A stretch of 64,000 nucleotides of DNA from Marsupella aquatica (lineage: Eukaryota > Marchantiophyta): NCBI GenBank assembly GCA_973895155.1, contig OZ316895.1, positions 8,804,001 to 8,868,000 of the forward strand. The letters are read 5' to 3'. The position numbers and the translations under genes were made by a program. Below are positions 35,801 to 48,280 of this stretch, one piece after another (within the stretch, counting starts at the first letter, position 1; every line of letters starts with the position of its first letter). The notes beneath the pieces are model-generated. The model saw only the letters and a list, made by a program, of their open reading frames with translations, ran no database searches and was not told the DNA's origin.

Positions 35801-38800
35801 CGAGGAAAATCTTTCTAACGATAGAACAATTTCAACAAGAGAAAACGTAAGGGACGCAAGACGGATTCACATAGAAGGAAAGTCCAACCTTAGCCTCTAA
35901 CCAAGTGGAATAGTTCCCCTCAAATGGAATGCCTTGGCCCCTGTCCAGCTCCAAAATCCAACCCGCTACCTGTGAAATAATTCAATTCCTGTTATTAATG
36001 TCAGAGTGCCATTTGAAAACCAATTGCGGAAACACCAGGCGGTACTATACTTTGCACAGCAACTACTCCAGAGTTTTAAGTCCTAGGTTGGGGAATATAC
36101 ATTGTCAAGAAAGTAACGGTCATGTGTAATTGCTACTACTGTCCCCTTGAATTCTGCAAGATAGCGTTCAAGCCATGCCACAGACTCGGCGTCCAAATGA
36201 TTTGTGGGCTCGTCCAGCAGTAATATATCTGGTTTCTGCACATCATTTCCGGAAAATGTTCCATATAAATCGTGTCAGAACGGCTTCATCAAACTAAACT
36301 TATTCTTTACCAGTTGTGATGATGGGCCAATTTAAACAATCTGAGGTCTCGGTCCTGCCAACAGTTATGTGACCAAAAGTCGAGCAGCTCAATTACCGTG
36401 AATAGAAACTGATATTGAAAGACATTTCAAAAGCTCGTTATGCGAAGACATATTAGAGGTTGTTGACAAACCACCTCGGCACATTTTTAGATGACGGTAG
36501 CCAAGCTAGCAAAAATAATGAAACTTTTTGATGAGGCCTTTGCTAAAATTTATGAATACAGGTCTGTTAGCACTTCTACCTATGTTACCTACTTTTTTGC
36601 AACTTTTCTTTACTGGGGACCAGAGTTTCAAGAAGCACCTGTAACAGAAGGCGTGCAAGAGCAACGCGTCGACGCTCTCCTCCACTAAGGGTAGCAACCA
36701 GGGCATCTGATGGAGGACACCGAAGAGCATTCAATGCATTCTGCCAGCCCATACCTTATCCGCCTTAGTAGCAACTTCAAAAATAATTTCCAAACCTTTG
36801 CAAGCTCTTCAGGTCGCAAAGACGAAATACAATCCTTGCACACCGCTAAGTTCAATTACAATACCCAAATTCAATCACGACCTTTGACATGTAATTATTC
36901 TCTTTGTCAATTTCTAAAACTGCCAGAACATATGACACCTGAAATTTGAGTAATCCACAAGCCTAAGTAGAAGTGAAACAATCAACAGCAATTAAAAGTA
37001 CAAAGACACTGGGACAGTTCTACTCCAACCAGTACTTTGGGGATTTTTAAGACCCAGTAAACAACCTCTAGCGTTCGCTCAATCTCCCAACCGTTGCTTG
37101 CGTCAAGAGCTGTCTGTAACTTCTCCATTTTGTTCATCAATTTGTCGATGTCTGCATCTGGATTCGCCATGTCTACACTTACCTGCAACATTTTCTTTCA
37201 TTACGGAAGCCTGGTATAGCATAGACGAGAGCTAAACTACAAGTAATCAAAACAACAAGCAATCACTTTTTGTGGACAAAACATGTACAGACTAACGAAG
37301 CCATTCACACAATTGAATTTGGAACTAAATTTCAGAAACAAACATAACCACAGAGAAAATACAAACATAAATCAGATGAGAACAAGAAAAAGAAGTAGAC
37401 CACCAATATAGATATTCTCATGTCCCTGTCCAAGGTGTGAGCCCAGCTCATAAATTTAATTAAGAATACCACCATACCTTCTCAAAGTCTGCGAGCAGCT
37501 CTCGTGTTTCAGCTAAGGCTGGCTGCACATTATATGCTCAAACTCAATCCACGGATCGTGACTTTTATTGCCTTTTCGTATTTCATGCTATGCGCTTAAT
37601 AAGCAAAGGCAGGGAACGATCGAAACAAACCGAAAAGCACAAGCAAATTCCATCCTCAGGATTGCAGACGAACGTCATCAAGTGGCAATATGAATCTCAA
37701 GCGAAGATGATTATACAACACACTTCACAACTGAATGCCCACAGTTCTCACCTCAATATTACTCATGACAGTAGTTCCATCAATCAGCTCCGGTTCCTGA
37801 AAAAGGTCAAAAACTAAAACTGTAAGGCTGTCCACGTCAATGGTAGCCAAAGCACAGGTTCTTCAACGAAAACGCGCAAACGTACCTGGGCGAGGTATCC
37901 CACTCGCATCTTGGGATCAAGATACATATCACCGTCAAAAGCTTTCTCTACACCAGCAAGAATCTTCAGAAGTGTGCTCTTCCCGGCACCATTTGGGCCC
38001 AGTAGCCCAATTTTAGCACCCAAGTACATGCCTACGTTGATGCCCTTCAAAATCTCCTTCCCCATAGGTGTCACCTGCAAAACGATTTTCCAAGAGATGG
38101 CCCACAGAATGGTGTTCTTATTCCCATCGTTTTAACGTGCGAGACCTGTGGGACATAGTCTAAACCGAACTACAAGGGAAGACTTAAAACACTCCTGGCG
38201 TCGAACAGCCAACCTTGGACAATAAACAAGCTTTCTTAAGTTCGAGAAATGGAATCAGTTTTCATCCTCTTTCATTGAACCTTGCTGCGGTCCACTGGCA
38301 AGCAAAAGCTCTGTTCAAAGAGACCATTACAGATATTAGAGTAGCTAATGTGCCCCGGGACAAGAATTCCAAGGAATTAGCCACGGCCAAAGGGATGGCA
38401 ACAGATGTGGCAAATCAATAAGCGTAATGCAGCAGCTTTCTCAGGAAGGAATGGGAGACAACAATTTAATATGCATATTTGACGCCCTGATTCGAGTATA
38501 GGAAGCACATGCCAGAATTGTTTCAAATAGCTCGAAATCCCATTTCATACGATTCAGAACGGGAATGAATGAATGGATGAGAGAATAAATACAATTCACA
38601 GTCCCGCGGGCCCCTATCGGGCCATGTTACTTCTACACAGAGAGAGGAAGGAAAGACAGCGACAACTGGGACAATAACTTCTTGGAGTACGCGAATGACT
38701 GAGAGGAACGAGAGGGACATGCTCAACATACCTTTCGCACATTGCGCAAGCTCAAAATAATTCGGCGAGTCTCGTTTTCATAGGGAGTTCCCTTCTCTTG

Positions 38801-39085
38801 CGAAGCAACTTTGGATCCACTGCTCCTCTCCTTCTGCGCAGTTGAGGCCCCTCCTCCGCCCTTCTTTCCCCCCTTCTTAGCCATGGCACGAGCCTGCAAC
38901 CCATGGCTGGACTTTGTTGCCAGAAGCGGCACCACTGGAGATTCGTTAGTTCGTAGCCCTCTTCCTCGTAGAACCAGGGACCAGGATTTTGCAGCAGTTT
39001 TCGGTTTCAAACCCAAAATGTCTGACGTTAGCTGCTGCAGGGGTACCTGACCTGCTGCAGCTACCGCCATGGCCTCGAAAACCAT
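32824..39085 (-). CDS. EttA-type ABC-F translation factor with an organelle-targeting extension
   Basis: Sixteen exons: 38732-39085, 37886-38074, 37752-37796, 37478-37522, 37066-37182, 36639-36740, 36101-36235, 35889-35969, 35378-35488, 34840-35029, 34467-34534, 33922-34057, 33602-33704, 33291-33409, 33026-33108 and 32824-32925. They join in phase to 659 codons plus stop. The exon-13 donor is GC (AG|gcaagc). Two ABC ATPase domains are complete: Walker [10 protein letters not shown] (144-152) and GGNGAGKTT (463-471), signatures LSGGERRR (268-275) and LSGGERNR (552-559), Walker [12 protein letters not shown] and [12 protein letters not shown], and switch histidines THDRYFLD and SHDRWFLD. The segments [16 protein letters not shown] and ARELEW are EttA-like and lie in or next to the inter-domain linker that contacts P-site tRNA. 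The first 100 or so residues, absent from bacterial EttA, look like a transit peptide. In bacteria EttA gates the ribosome in response to energy state; a plastid or mitochondrial role is inferred. Confidence 0.9.
34118..34312. repeat. 91-bp tandem duplication inside an intron
   Basis: In the intron between exons 11 and 12 of the EttA-like gene, acgtgctggtcaatt...gcattccata...cgttg occurs at about 34149 and 34240. The units differ by several substitutions and small indels. Confidence 0.7.
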
Positions 39086-39805
39086 CCCCCTCGAGTTTCT
39101 CCTTCAGTCTTTTAAGCTATCTTCCTTCCTTCCAATCTCTAATGTGATTACGCTCTGGGTGCCTCGTCCTCTTACTGGAGTGCCCTCTATCCTTCGGTCA
39201 TTTGGTGCAACTGTGGAATCCTCCTAAGCCTAAACCTTCAGTTGTTTCTACTCTCGCTCTGCCTGTCCGAGTCCTTTGCAATTGCTACCACATGTACAAC
39301 AGCCTTCGGGTAATTTCTTGAGCTTGTGGGTTCCTCAAAAAATTTCAGTTTTTCTACCTATCGTCCATTTTGAAGCCTGAGTCGCAATTTCGGAGAGAGC
39401 TTGGGCTTTTTGTATGAAACTACTGGACGGTAGTGATTGTACGAGTAAAAGTGATGGACCTATGACACAAAGTGATAATTTCTTGAAACAAGAACAGCCC
39501 TGTTTGCAGAAAGGCAAACACGTCAGCGGTGTTTTGATTGGGCGTATTCCTCGTCCAGACAAGACAGGTGCTTTTTGCTGGATGGGGCCTCCTTGGCTCT
39601 GCTTAAACTCCCCCCCCCCCCCCCCCAAAGACCAACCAATGAAACGAGTAGCCATGTCCGGGTGACGCTGCTTCAGTACGCTTGTTCTCCTGTAGTAATT
39701 GGTGTAGCTCGTCGTCATTACTTTGTAAACAAAAGTTCCGTAATGAGCTAAATATCAAGGAGCCGAGCAGCCAGCATCCACGGAGAAACCCAAACTTGTG
39801 CAGCC
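39086..39805. promoter_or_regulatory. Shared promoter region of two divergent genes
   Basis: The 720 bp between the ATG of the EttA-like gene (-) and the ATG of the hydrolase gene (+) must hold both 5' ends. Both products appear organelle-targeted, so shared regulation is possible but not shown. A run of 17 C lies at 39610-39626. No clear TATA box stands out on either strand. Confidence 0.5.
39610..39626. repeat. Poly(C) run of 17
   Basis: A single-base tract in the divergent promoter region, likely length-variable. Confidence 0.95.
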
Positions 39806-42800
39806 ATGGCTTCTGTCACAACTTCCTTCTGCCATTTCAGCTTCTCTCCTTCAACTGCACGACCTCGGATTGTCTCACCCACAGCTTTTCAAATTACGCC
39901 GGTCTCCCAAAATTCCGCAGTCTCTTGTCGGCCTTGCATTTGCGCCGACTCCGCCAACTTTGATCCATGTGTCTCGAGTGGACATTCATTTGGCAACTCT
40001 TTGAAGAATTCTTCATTAGGTGGTCACCAATTGCGCACCACACCTCCAATTCGAGAGAGTGGCAATTCATTCGGCGCTAATTGCTCGAAAAGATCTTCGT
40101 GCATTGTCTTCTTTTCTAGTTGTCCTGTGGATGGTGCATTTGGTGGTTTTACTTACAATTCCGTCCAGTTCGAGAGAATGCATAGGAGGAATTTAGTTTC
40201 ACGCCTGAAATCTTCTCAAGAAACCGAAAGTAGCACAGAAACGGCAACTGAAGCTGAAGCTGGCAACAAGGGGGATGACGGATTGGCTGCCCGAGAAGCC
40301 ACAGCTGCAGTGACAGTAGCTGCAGTCACTTCTGATCGGGAGGCTATCTCAAAGGTGTTGCAAACTGTCGACGAAGAGGATGCAGTTGAAGAGTTCTCCC
40401 CAACGGAATCTTTCATTAGTGAGGAGCTCGCTGCAATTTATGCCAAATGCCAAACGTGGCAATGGAAGGACGAGTTCCCCATCAATTACATGGTTCAAGG
40501 ATCTGGGCCTCCTGTCGTCTTGGTGCATGGGTTCGGGGCTTCGATTGGGCACTGGCGGAGGTATTGATGTGAAACTAAGACTAGCACGTTTTATCACCAT
40601 GAAGGCGGCAGTCCCAAATTTGATCCAACGTCAGGATTATGCTAGGCTTGGTCAATTGCTAGATGGCTGACAGGCACTATCGTTCCTTCGCTTCATCAAG
40701 TGGATAGAATGAACTAGTCTTCTGACTGAGCTTGTCTTCTAAAAGTTCAAGGTAGCTTTCTTGTACAGGAGCTCAGTTTACTTACACTTTACTTCCAAGC
40801 AGTTTCTGCTGTCAAAGAGTTCCTTTGAATTCAGACACTTCACTTGGCTACCGGTATTAGAAAAGAAATCGTTGTGGATGTTTGTATACGAATCAGTGCT
40901 GATCAGAGAACTGAGAGTACTTGAATTCCCCAACATATCTGCTCATTATACTCCTCAAACAGGATTTCAGAGGCACTACGCCTCAGTCAGCTGAACGTTT
41001 ACTCCGTCATTGGTTCAACTTTGTTTTCAAAGTTGGCCCTTCCTGAACCCAACTACAGCCGAATGGGTCTATTCAAATAAGTCCATAACTGACTGACGAA
41101 AGGTGAGTTCTTGGTCATTGATGGAAGTGAGAGCCAACAGTGATTGGGGCTGCAGTTTGTCTGCGTAACAGCTCATCGCAACCCCAGTGCTCATCTCAGT
41201 TGTCAATGTCAACCCTCGCTGTAGGCAAGATGTCATATCCCTAACAATTCAATTCAATTCTTTGGGCTTGATGTGCAGGAACATAGGCGTGCTATCAGAA
41301 AACAACACAGTGTATGCTATCGATTTATTGGGATTGGGAGCCTCAGCTAAGCCAGCCAAATTCGTCTACACGATGGAAACATGGGCTGAGGTATGTTCTG
41401 ATCGTTACCATAGTCCGTTTAGCGTTGGAGAAAATACCTTCGTAGGCCTATTATTGACACGTGCTGAATATGCATTGCTTTCTCGCTGAAGTCAACCGTT
41501 GATAATCTTGCAATCAAGCCAAGCCTCTTCAGCTGGTCCTTTCTATCAACCACAACTTGCCTGTATCCAGACACTACAATCCTGCTGTTATATCAATCGT
41601 TAGGGCTCGATCCCCTCAATTCAAGTACTACTATTCTCCTTACACATGGACTTGAAAATGTTTCAGCAAACAGGGTGCCGTGAGACTTACATTAACATAA
41701 GGTTAAAGCGCCATTCCATGGATGAATTGCATTAGGAGAGGAATAAGCACGATCTTTCTTTATTGATTGTAATCATACATTCAGGCTGGAGACTTGAGCT
41801 TAACCTGTAGGATGAGGGAAACCTGGGTTCACCTTCAGATGCAATGCGGTAAAGTGGTTGGAGGAGTGAATTTGTGGCGCAAATCTTTTTGGGTGCAGCT
41901 TCTGATCGACTTTCTGAAAGAGATTGTGGGCTCACCGGCTGTCCTAGTAGGAAATTCAATAGGCAGCCTGGCATGTCTCATCACATCCGCAGGTACTTTA
42001 TGCCCTTACATGAGTGCATTCCTTTGGTTGAATGTCAGAAGCATGGGGTCATATATCTTTTCCTGGATTCGTTTACTTTAAATTTTAGTACCGTTGAAGC
42101 CTGAAGTCTTCGGAGCTGTTCGGTTTGAATCACATTGTTTCTTTTTCTTTGGTGTTTCCGGAACCGATAACCTGCTCCTCCAATCTTGCTGTCTTCACCA
42201 TTGATAGACTGCACTACCGTTAGAAAGGGAGCACACTGATCTGGCTATTATTGAATGTATACGAATTGGAAAGAGTAAAGGGACCAATAGCTTTATTGGA
42301 CTTACGAAGATTTCGAGGAGCTGAAGATAAGATCGAGGAATTCTCATAGGTCTGGAGTGGAGTCGCAATCATACAGATTTTACGATTCGAGCTCGAGTCC
42401 GATTTCCTCGGTTCCGTATTTTTCTGATGCTTTTTGGATCTAAGCTAATGAGTCAGCATCAACGTCCTTGCATATTATTTTGAAAGCTGCATTTCCAAAA
42501 TATTTTTGTGAGCAAGAGGTGGGGTTAGCAGAAGGCCTGGATCTGCATTGCTGCCGTAGGTGGGGCTGCGAGCCTCTGATTTTGTGAGAATCGGAGAATA
42601 AGTGTACCCCTTCCGACGTCTGGCAGTGTGATTAGATGAGGATTTACTCTGATATTTTCAAACAAGGGGCGAGCAGCACGAAAGGTCTGATTGCTTGAGC
42701 TGAACTTCTCTGACGTTTTTCCCCTGCATCAGATGCACCAGCTGGCTTGGTGCGAGGCACTGTATTGCTCAACTGCGCCGGAGGCATGAATAACAAAGCT

Positions 42801-43738
42801 GTCACAGATGACTGGCGCCTCAAACTTGCTCTTCCACTCCTGTGGCTTATTGACTTCCTCCTCAATCGACCATCCATTGCCACCGGACTCTTCAACCGCA
42901 TTCGATCGAGGTACTCTTCATGACAATTACGATACACTTCCTGGCATGAAATCCACTGTGGATATACTACTGCCGCAAAACTAGTTTTAAAATTACCAAC
43001 ACTCAGAAGGGATGTAAGTAATCGGTCTTCAGAATGACCAAAACTTAGACTTTACCCTTAATTCTTGATTTTGATCTCGGCCATCACTCTCAAATTTGTA
43101 TCTGTCGGATATGGCAGGGCAGGACCCTAGATATGGAGTACTGCTCTACTGATGTACTGTCTTCGTCCTTGCTTGGGGAATCAGAGCGAACATCAAGAAC
43201 GTGCTGCAATCTGTCTACAACAATAAGGCAGCCGTGGATGACGAGCTTGTGGAGGTGTGCTTCTCAACCTTCTTGGACTCCTCTACACTCCAGAATAGTA
43301 TGACATACGCAAGTTCTGCTCTCGTTTCTAACGAAGGTTCAATTACTAGGAATTGGAGTCTGAGGAATGATAACTCGCTTGTCTGAGGCTTTCACCTGAT
43401 TTAGTGCTCTTCCCTCATTTCTGTCATAGGTAATTTTGAGACCAGCAGACAGCCCTGGAGCTTTGGATGCCTTCGTCTCAATCATCACAGGGCCACCAGG
43501 CCCCAAACCGCAGACTCTAATGCCAAAGATCTCCACTCCTGTTCTACTGATCTGGGGGGACGATGATCCTTTCACTCCCATCGACGGACCGGTTGGCAAG
43601 TACTTCTCAGCGCTAGCTACCTCTGCCCCTAGCGTACAGCTGGAGCTTCTTCCCAACGTTGGCCACTGCCCTCATGATGACAGGCCTGAACTTGTGCATG
43701 AGAAGTTAGTACCTTGGCTAGCAACTTTGCCCGCATAG
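39806..43738 (+). CDS. Plastid alpha/beta hydrolase, chlorophyll dephytylase/pheophytinase-related
   Basis: Six exons, 39806-40560, 41279-41390, 41899-41992, 42733-42910, 43185-43254 and 43430-43738, join in phase to 505 codons plus stop. The first 200 or so residues are Ser/Thr/Ala-rich with few acidic residues at the start, fitting a chloroplast transit peptide and linker. The hydrolase core has the oxyanion motif HGFGAS (241-246), nucleophile elbow GNSIG with Ser309, acid WGDDDP (probably Asp449) and catalytic His482 in VGHCPHDD. The segments NCAGGMNNKAV and ALDAFVSIITGPPGP are typical of the plant group containing chlorophyll dephytylase (CLD1), which removes phytol from chlorophyll during photosystem II repair. 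Other related plastid hydrolases are possible, so no symbol is given. The ends of exons 1, 2, 4 and 5 agree with strong splice sites. Confidence 0.85.
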
Positions 43739-44756
43739 TATCTACAAACGTATTATTGTAGTTCTGGGCCACATGTAGACGGGTCACGTATTGAGCTGCA
43801 AGAAGTGGCAGCTCAAGTGACGGGTAATGAAGTAGCTACGAATTATTCTGGGCCTTCACAAAACCATGTGATTCAGTGGGCAACTTGGACTCAAATACAC
43901 CTTTACATCTGTTTCAAAGGTGTCCACGTGAAGCCCTCCATTCCTTATCACTCATCGACGGTCAAACGTTGTTGAGATCGATTGCATCCTTCATGAAACT
44001 TAGCGCACTTCAGAGGTTTCAAAACCAGGACTCAACAAGAGCTAACAAAAGAGCTCCTTCGATAATTATCATGTACCCTTATAACGATAATGTTTCTTGA
44101 AGGATTTGTAAACTTTTCGGGTTGAGACTTACCTGTTATTTGTGTCGTCTGTCATTCCAAAATTCTCTTCGCCATTTGATTGTATTAGAGTACCCCAACG
44201 CAGGAATAATTGAACTAGGTGGCTCTGCCTATGTTTGCTATTATGATGAAACGAAAAGAAGGTCGTTGTACAGGATTTAGTCTCTCTATTCATGACAATT
44301 CCTTATAGACAAGCTCTATCTGGGCCTCCTATCGGGTGCGAGGCTTGGTGGTCCAGACTTAATATGAGTGTGAATAAAAGGAAGCAATGGGCTCCCGACT
44401 TCTTGTAAAGCCACCTTTAAGAAGCCCTGGATATAGAGGGTTGTGGGAGGAAACGGACCTCCAAAAGCAGCCACGAGACAAGAGAGAAGAATATGGCTAG
44501 GATAACCTGAGTCAGCAAAGGTCAATTACGAATATCAATGGTCGATTGGAAGGCAGGAAGAGAAAATGAGAATGTCGGACGAACGAGTGAGCAGCAGTGT
44601 GGGAGCCTGAACGACTAAGGATGGTAAGCTGTCCTCCCAACACACCCTCCTCTACGCGCCTAACAAGGAGCTTCCTGCCTTCGACCACTAGCAGCCGTCA
44701 CTACGCCTTTTTCCACTCGAGCCGGTTTCTTCAGATGTTTCTCCAGGTCTTTGAAC
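43739..44756. other. Gene-free 3' flank of the hydrolase gene
   Basis: No exon, RNA gene or clear repeat is recognised. Short open frames on both strands lack any familiar motif. Confidence 0.45.
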
Positions 44757-44955
44757 TTCCAAATGAAACTTTGAGGCACTCTGTAAAGACGAAGCAATAC
44801 ATGAGCTGTGAGACCTGGTTCGTCAATTTCCAAATGTAATATTGGGGCACTGTTTAAGGAAGGAATAACATGTGTGCTGCGAGACCTGGTTTTTCAAGTT
44901 TCAAATGAAAATTTGGGGCACTGTTCAAGGAGAAGCGATGCATGTGCATTGTGCA
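44757..44955. repeat. Three-copy tandem repeat, unit about 71 bp
   Basis: Each unit has ttccaaatg(a/t)aa followed by ttggggcactgt, a variable segment and tgtgagacctggtt. Units begin near 44757, 44827 and 44899, with the last incomplete. Confidence 0.75.
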
Positions 44956-46019
44956 GTGAGTGTTTGAGGATGTGCTTGGAAGGGGGGGTCGTTGCTGCAA
45001 TATGTTCGTTGGGCCTGAAATCCAACTTTGGCTAGGATTCCTTTTTGTCCTCTATCACCGATGTGGCATGTGGGCCTCTATCGCCGATCTGATTTGACCT
45101 TAGCCATGATACAATACTTTATGTAAGCTATATGGACTTTATTTATCATTTTAAAATACTCCACTTGACTTCGAGGCACAATAATGAGAAGTCCCATGAG
45201 TACTCTGGCAGTAGGATACAGCAGTTGATGGCTGCTGTTTCATAAGAAAGCGGACTAGGAAGTCTCCGACTGCGTTTGACTTCCCTACTTGGTCAAGAAC
45301 CTCACTGGCAATCAGTTTCAGGTGTTGAATTGAGGCATCCTCACGCCCAGGCATCTCACAGAGGCATCGCCTTTGTGGCAATAGGTGGCGTCGATTTGAG
45401 TGGCAACGTTTCTCTCCTCAGTGATGACTAATGATGCGAAGTAGATGAGTGAATCTGTCGAGATTGTACCCGACTGTCTCCTCCCGAAGATGGGGCCAGT
45501 CGTGTCCAATTTTGGTAGCGACTTTGGCATTGGACAGTAGGCTTGGCCTGGGTCTGCTGTGCGATGATGTTTGTGGGCCTTCGATTCCGACGACGCTGTG
45601 AAGCTCCGGAAGCCGCTCTCGCAGTTGTTTTTTATACCGATCGCTCAGACGAACTCACTGCATCCGTTGAAGTTTTATAGCCTTCAATTGGCTGTCAATG
45701 TTAAGTAATTCCGTTTAAGTAGTATGAAGGAGCTTTTGGTGGTGCTTGGAAATCTTAAATGAAGTCCAGCGTGTAAGATTTTCATCGTACTTGTGCGGAG
45801 TGCAAGGAGGGCGGTGAAGAGGAACTCGAGAGGTTTCCGAGTTAAAGTACTTTGGCAGGGAGCCAGGCAAGCAGGCTTGGAAGAGGATTCAGGGGTTGAA
45901 AGGAGGGAACGAGAAGGAATTCGCTTCTCCCTCCTGCCATAATCTGCTTTTCCATTCCCCAAAACAGGGAGGGGTAAAGTTGCAGAACTGAGAAGCTGAA
46001 CTGCATCAACAGCAGAACA
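44956..46019. other. Gene-free stretch
   Basis: Several short open frames are present on the minus strand (45151-46097) but none shows a recognisable domain, and they overlap one another. A short repeat, ctctatcaccgat.tggcatgtgggcctctatcgccgat, lies near 45050. Confidence 0.4.
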
Positions 46020-47940
46020 GCTCCCACTTCTAGCATGGGTCAAAGCTTGAGCAGGTGTTGTCAAGCGGGTTTTGAAGCGGGTTGTCAAGCAACACACCGC
46101 TCATGTTGCCCGACCCAGACGATCTCCCCGGTGGGCAGCGGAAGGGGCTTAGGACCGTACCGGCGCCCACAAGCATTCGAGGAGGAGGAATCATTCGAGG
46201 AGGAAAGAAACGGCAGAAGCAGCGAAAGGAACGGGGACGCAGCCCAATCATCACATCGTCGAGGTCCTTCCTCAAGAACTCTTCGGCGAGATTGATCGAC
46301 CACCACCCTCGTGCATAGACCGCTCTTTTGACCATTCATACACTCCTCCAAGTAGCGCAGATCATTGAGGAGCGTTCCAAGGTACCAGATCTGGTATTAG
46401 AAACCGTGTCATTTCATTCCCAGCACCTCTACCCTCTCGTCCTTCAACTCTGGATGGCAACTCCTCCCCTGTCTTAATCAGGCTGCTCCCAATCACGGGC
46501 CTCCTCTCCACGCTCTCATTTCTTCTGTTAGTGTCTCGGAGGTGGTCAATGGGAGCTGGGATTAGGCGAATTAGAGGGATTAGACAAGAGCTGCACAGAC
46601 CATTGACAGAAAAGCTGGATAGTTCTCTGGGGAACCAGCTGGACTCCTCAAGTCTCAGCCAGCCACCGCTTATGCCCTGCACCTCCCTCATCCCCCAGAG
46701 CTGGCTGAAGCTGCTTCTACTGGATTGCCATGGTGGGTTACAAGAAAGCTTGTTTCGTGAAGTGCTCTGTCTCCCAGCCTGAGGACAGGGAAGGAGGGAT
46801 TCAGACCCTTCAGCTAAGGATTCCGGTCTATGGAAGGAGCAGGAGGAGGCAACCCAATGGAGGTGTCGGCCAAGCTTTAGGAGGGAAGGGGGATTTAGGA
46901 GGCAACCCTGAACTCGGTACTCCAGCTTTGCCAACGCGCATTCAGACACGAGTGGGGGCCCTTCCAATTAGGTGAGCACGTCGTCAAATCGATCGGGGTT
47001 AGATAGTCAGAGACTTCGCATTTGAGCATCCCCGCTTGGTGCCATCGTCCTTAGACCCGGAAATCTCAATCCCGTGTGAGACTACCGCAAGGGGTGTAGA
47101 AAGTGAATTGAAGGAGCTCGCCTCTGATGATGGTGCCGGACTGAAGATTGTAATAAATTATCGGATCAAATCATTAAGGGCATTCATAGTCTTGCTTGAG
47201 GAGTATTTTGTCACGAATGGTAATGTACCCTTGCAGGGCTTGTACGTGATTCTAGTCGCTCGTGGATCACCTTTGAGCATTGCGGACATCGGCGGACCAC
47301 TAATAACCAGGAAGACGTTTCAATCAAACCTATCGACACACCGTGCAAGGTTGAATGTCTTGCCAAGTAATGAGCGAGTTTCCACGCTACTGGTGTTTTC
47401 CCTATCGAAAAAAATGGTTCTCATTTTGATTACCACTGGAAAAATGAAGAGAGAACTTGTAAGCGCCATATGCGGATACGGGTGATTGCAGAAATTTGTT
47501 GATGGAGGAATGGTCGCCGTCGTGAACTCGCTCAAGCTACTGTAGCTGGGAATATAAGAATTGTGGGGTGCGTTCGTTCCCAAATTGCTACTACAACATC
47601 GATTCTATCGCCGTGAGCTTGCAGTGGGTTAACAAAGACATCAGTGAGAAATAGGATGCATTTTTTTTTAATGAACGGAGAAACGTTCATACCCTAGATC
47701 CCAAGGATGTGCGATCCGAAGTACACATGGATCTAGGAAAGGATCCAACATACGAATCCACTCTTCTTTGAAAATCTGTGATTGCTTTCTAGATTTCTGA
47801 TTCTTCAGACGACGGAAGAATCCTAGGAGTTCGTCAATACACAACACCAAGAGTTGTCTCTTTTCTTCTCGGTCAATATATTCAATTCTGTGTACGCGTT
47901 CAGAACACAAACCGACCCCGGAAAGTGTCAACCTTTTCTA
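46020..47940. other. Compositionally distinct segment of unknown origin
   Basis: The stretch 46020-46990 is purine-rich and more GC-rich than its surroundings, with long overlapping open frames on both strands. At 47036-47485 (+) there is a 149-codon open frame, and at 47931-47668 (-) an 87-codon one (KRQLLVLCIDELLGFF, then Lys/Gln-rich). A hairpin with arms tgaacg/cgttca lies near 47671-47690. None of these resembles a nuclear protein known to me. The texture is like plant organelle intergenic DNA, so an old organelle-to-nucleus transfer is possible. I cannot prove it from the sequence. Confidence 0.25.
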
Positions 47941-48280
47941 TCACGATCAATTTGACGGTCACCCAATACCTTGCACTAACTGATTCCCGAAGCTTATAAA
48001 CTGTACAAGCCTAACTCTAGATAGGAGAGCACCAGCAGCTCGACATTTTACGGTTTCGAATGTGCCTTATACTCAACAAATCTTCTCTCGCTGGTTCTAG
48101 AAAAATTTCGCCGAAAGCCTCCGTCTTATGGTGGATTATGGTCCAAAATTGGGTGAAAATAACTTCCTAAAGAAAGTCTCTTGAGAACTGGGCTTCAACT
48201 GAAAAACTAGCACCATTTGTTTGCATTGTAATATCCCGAAGATCCCAGGCAATTCACTCCAAGTGACCCAGAAACACTTT

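Noticed and set aside
46362-46967. 201-codon minus-strand open frame
   Set aside because: Competing long frames exist on the other strand and no familiar motif is seen; kept only as part of the unusual segment.
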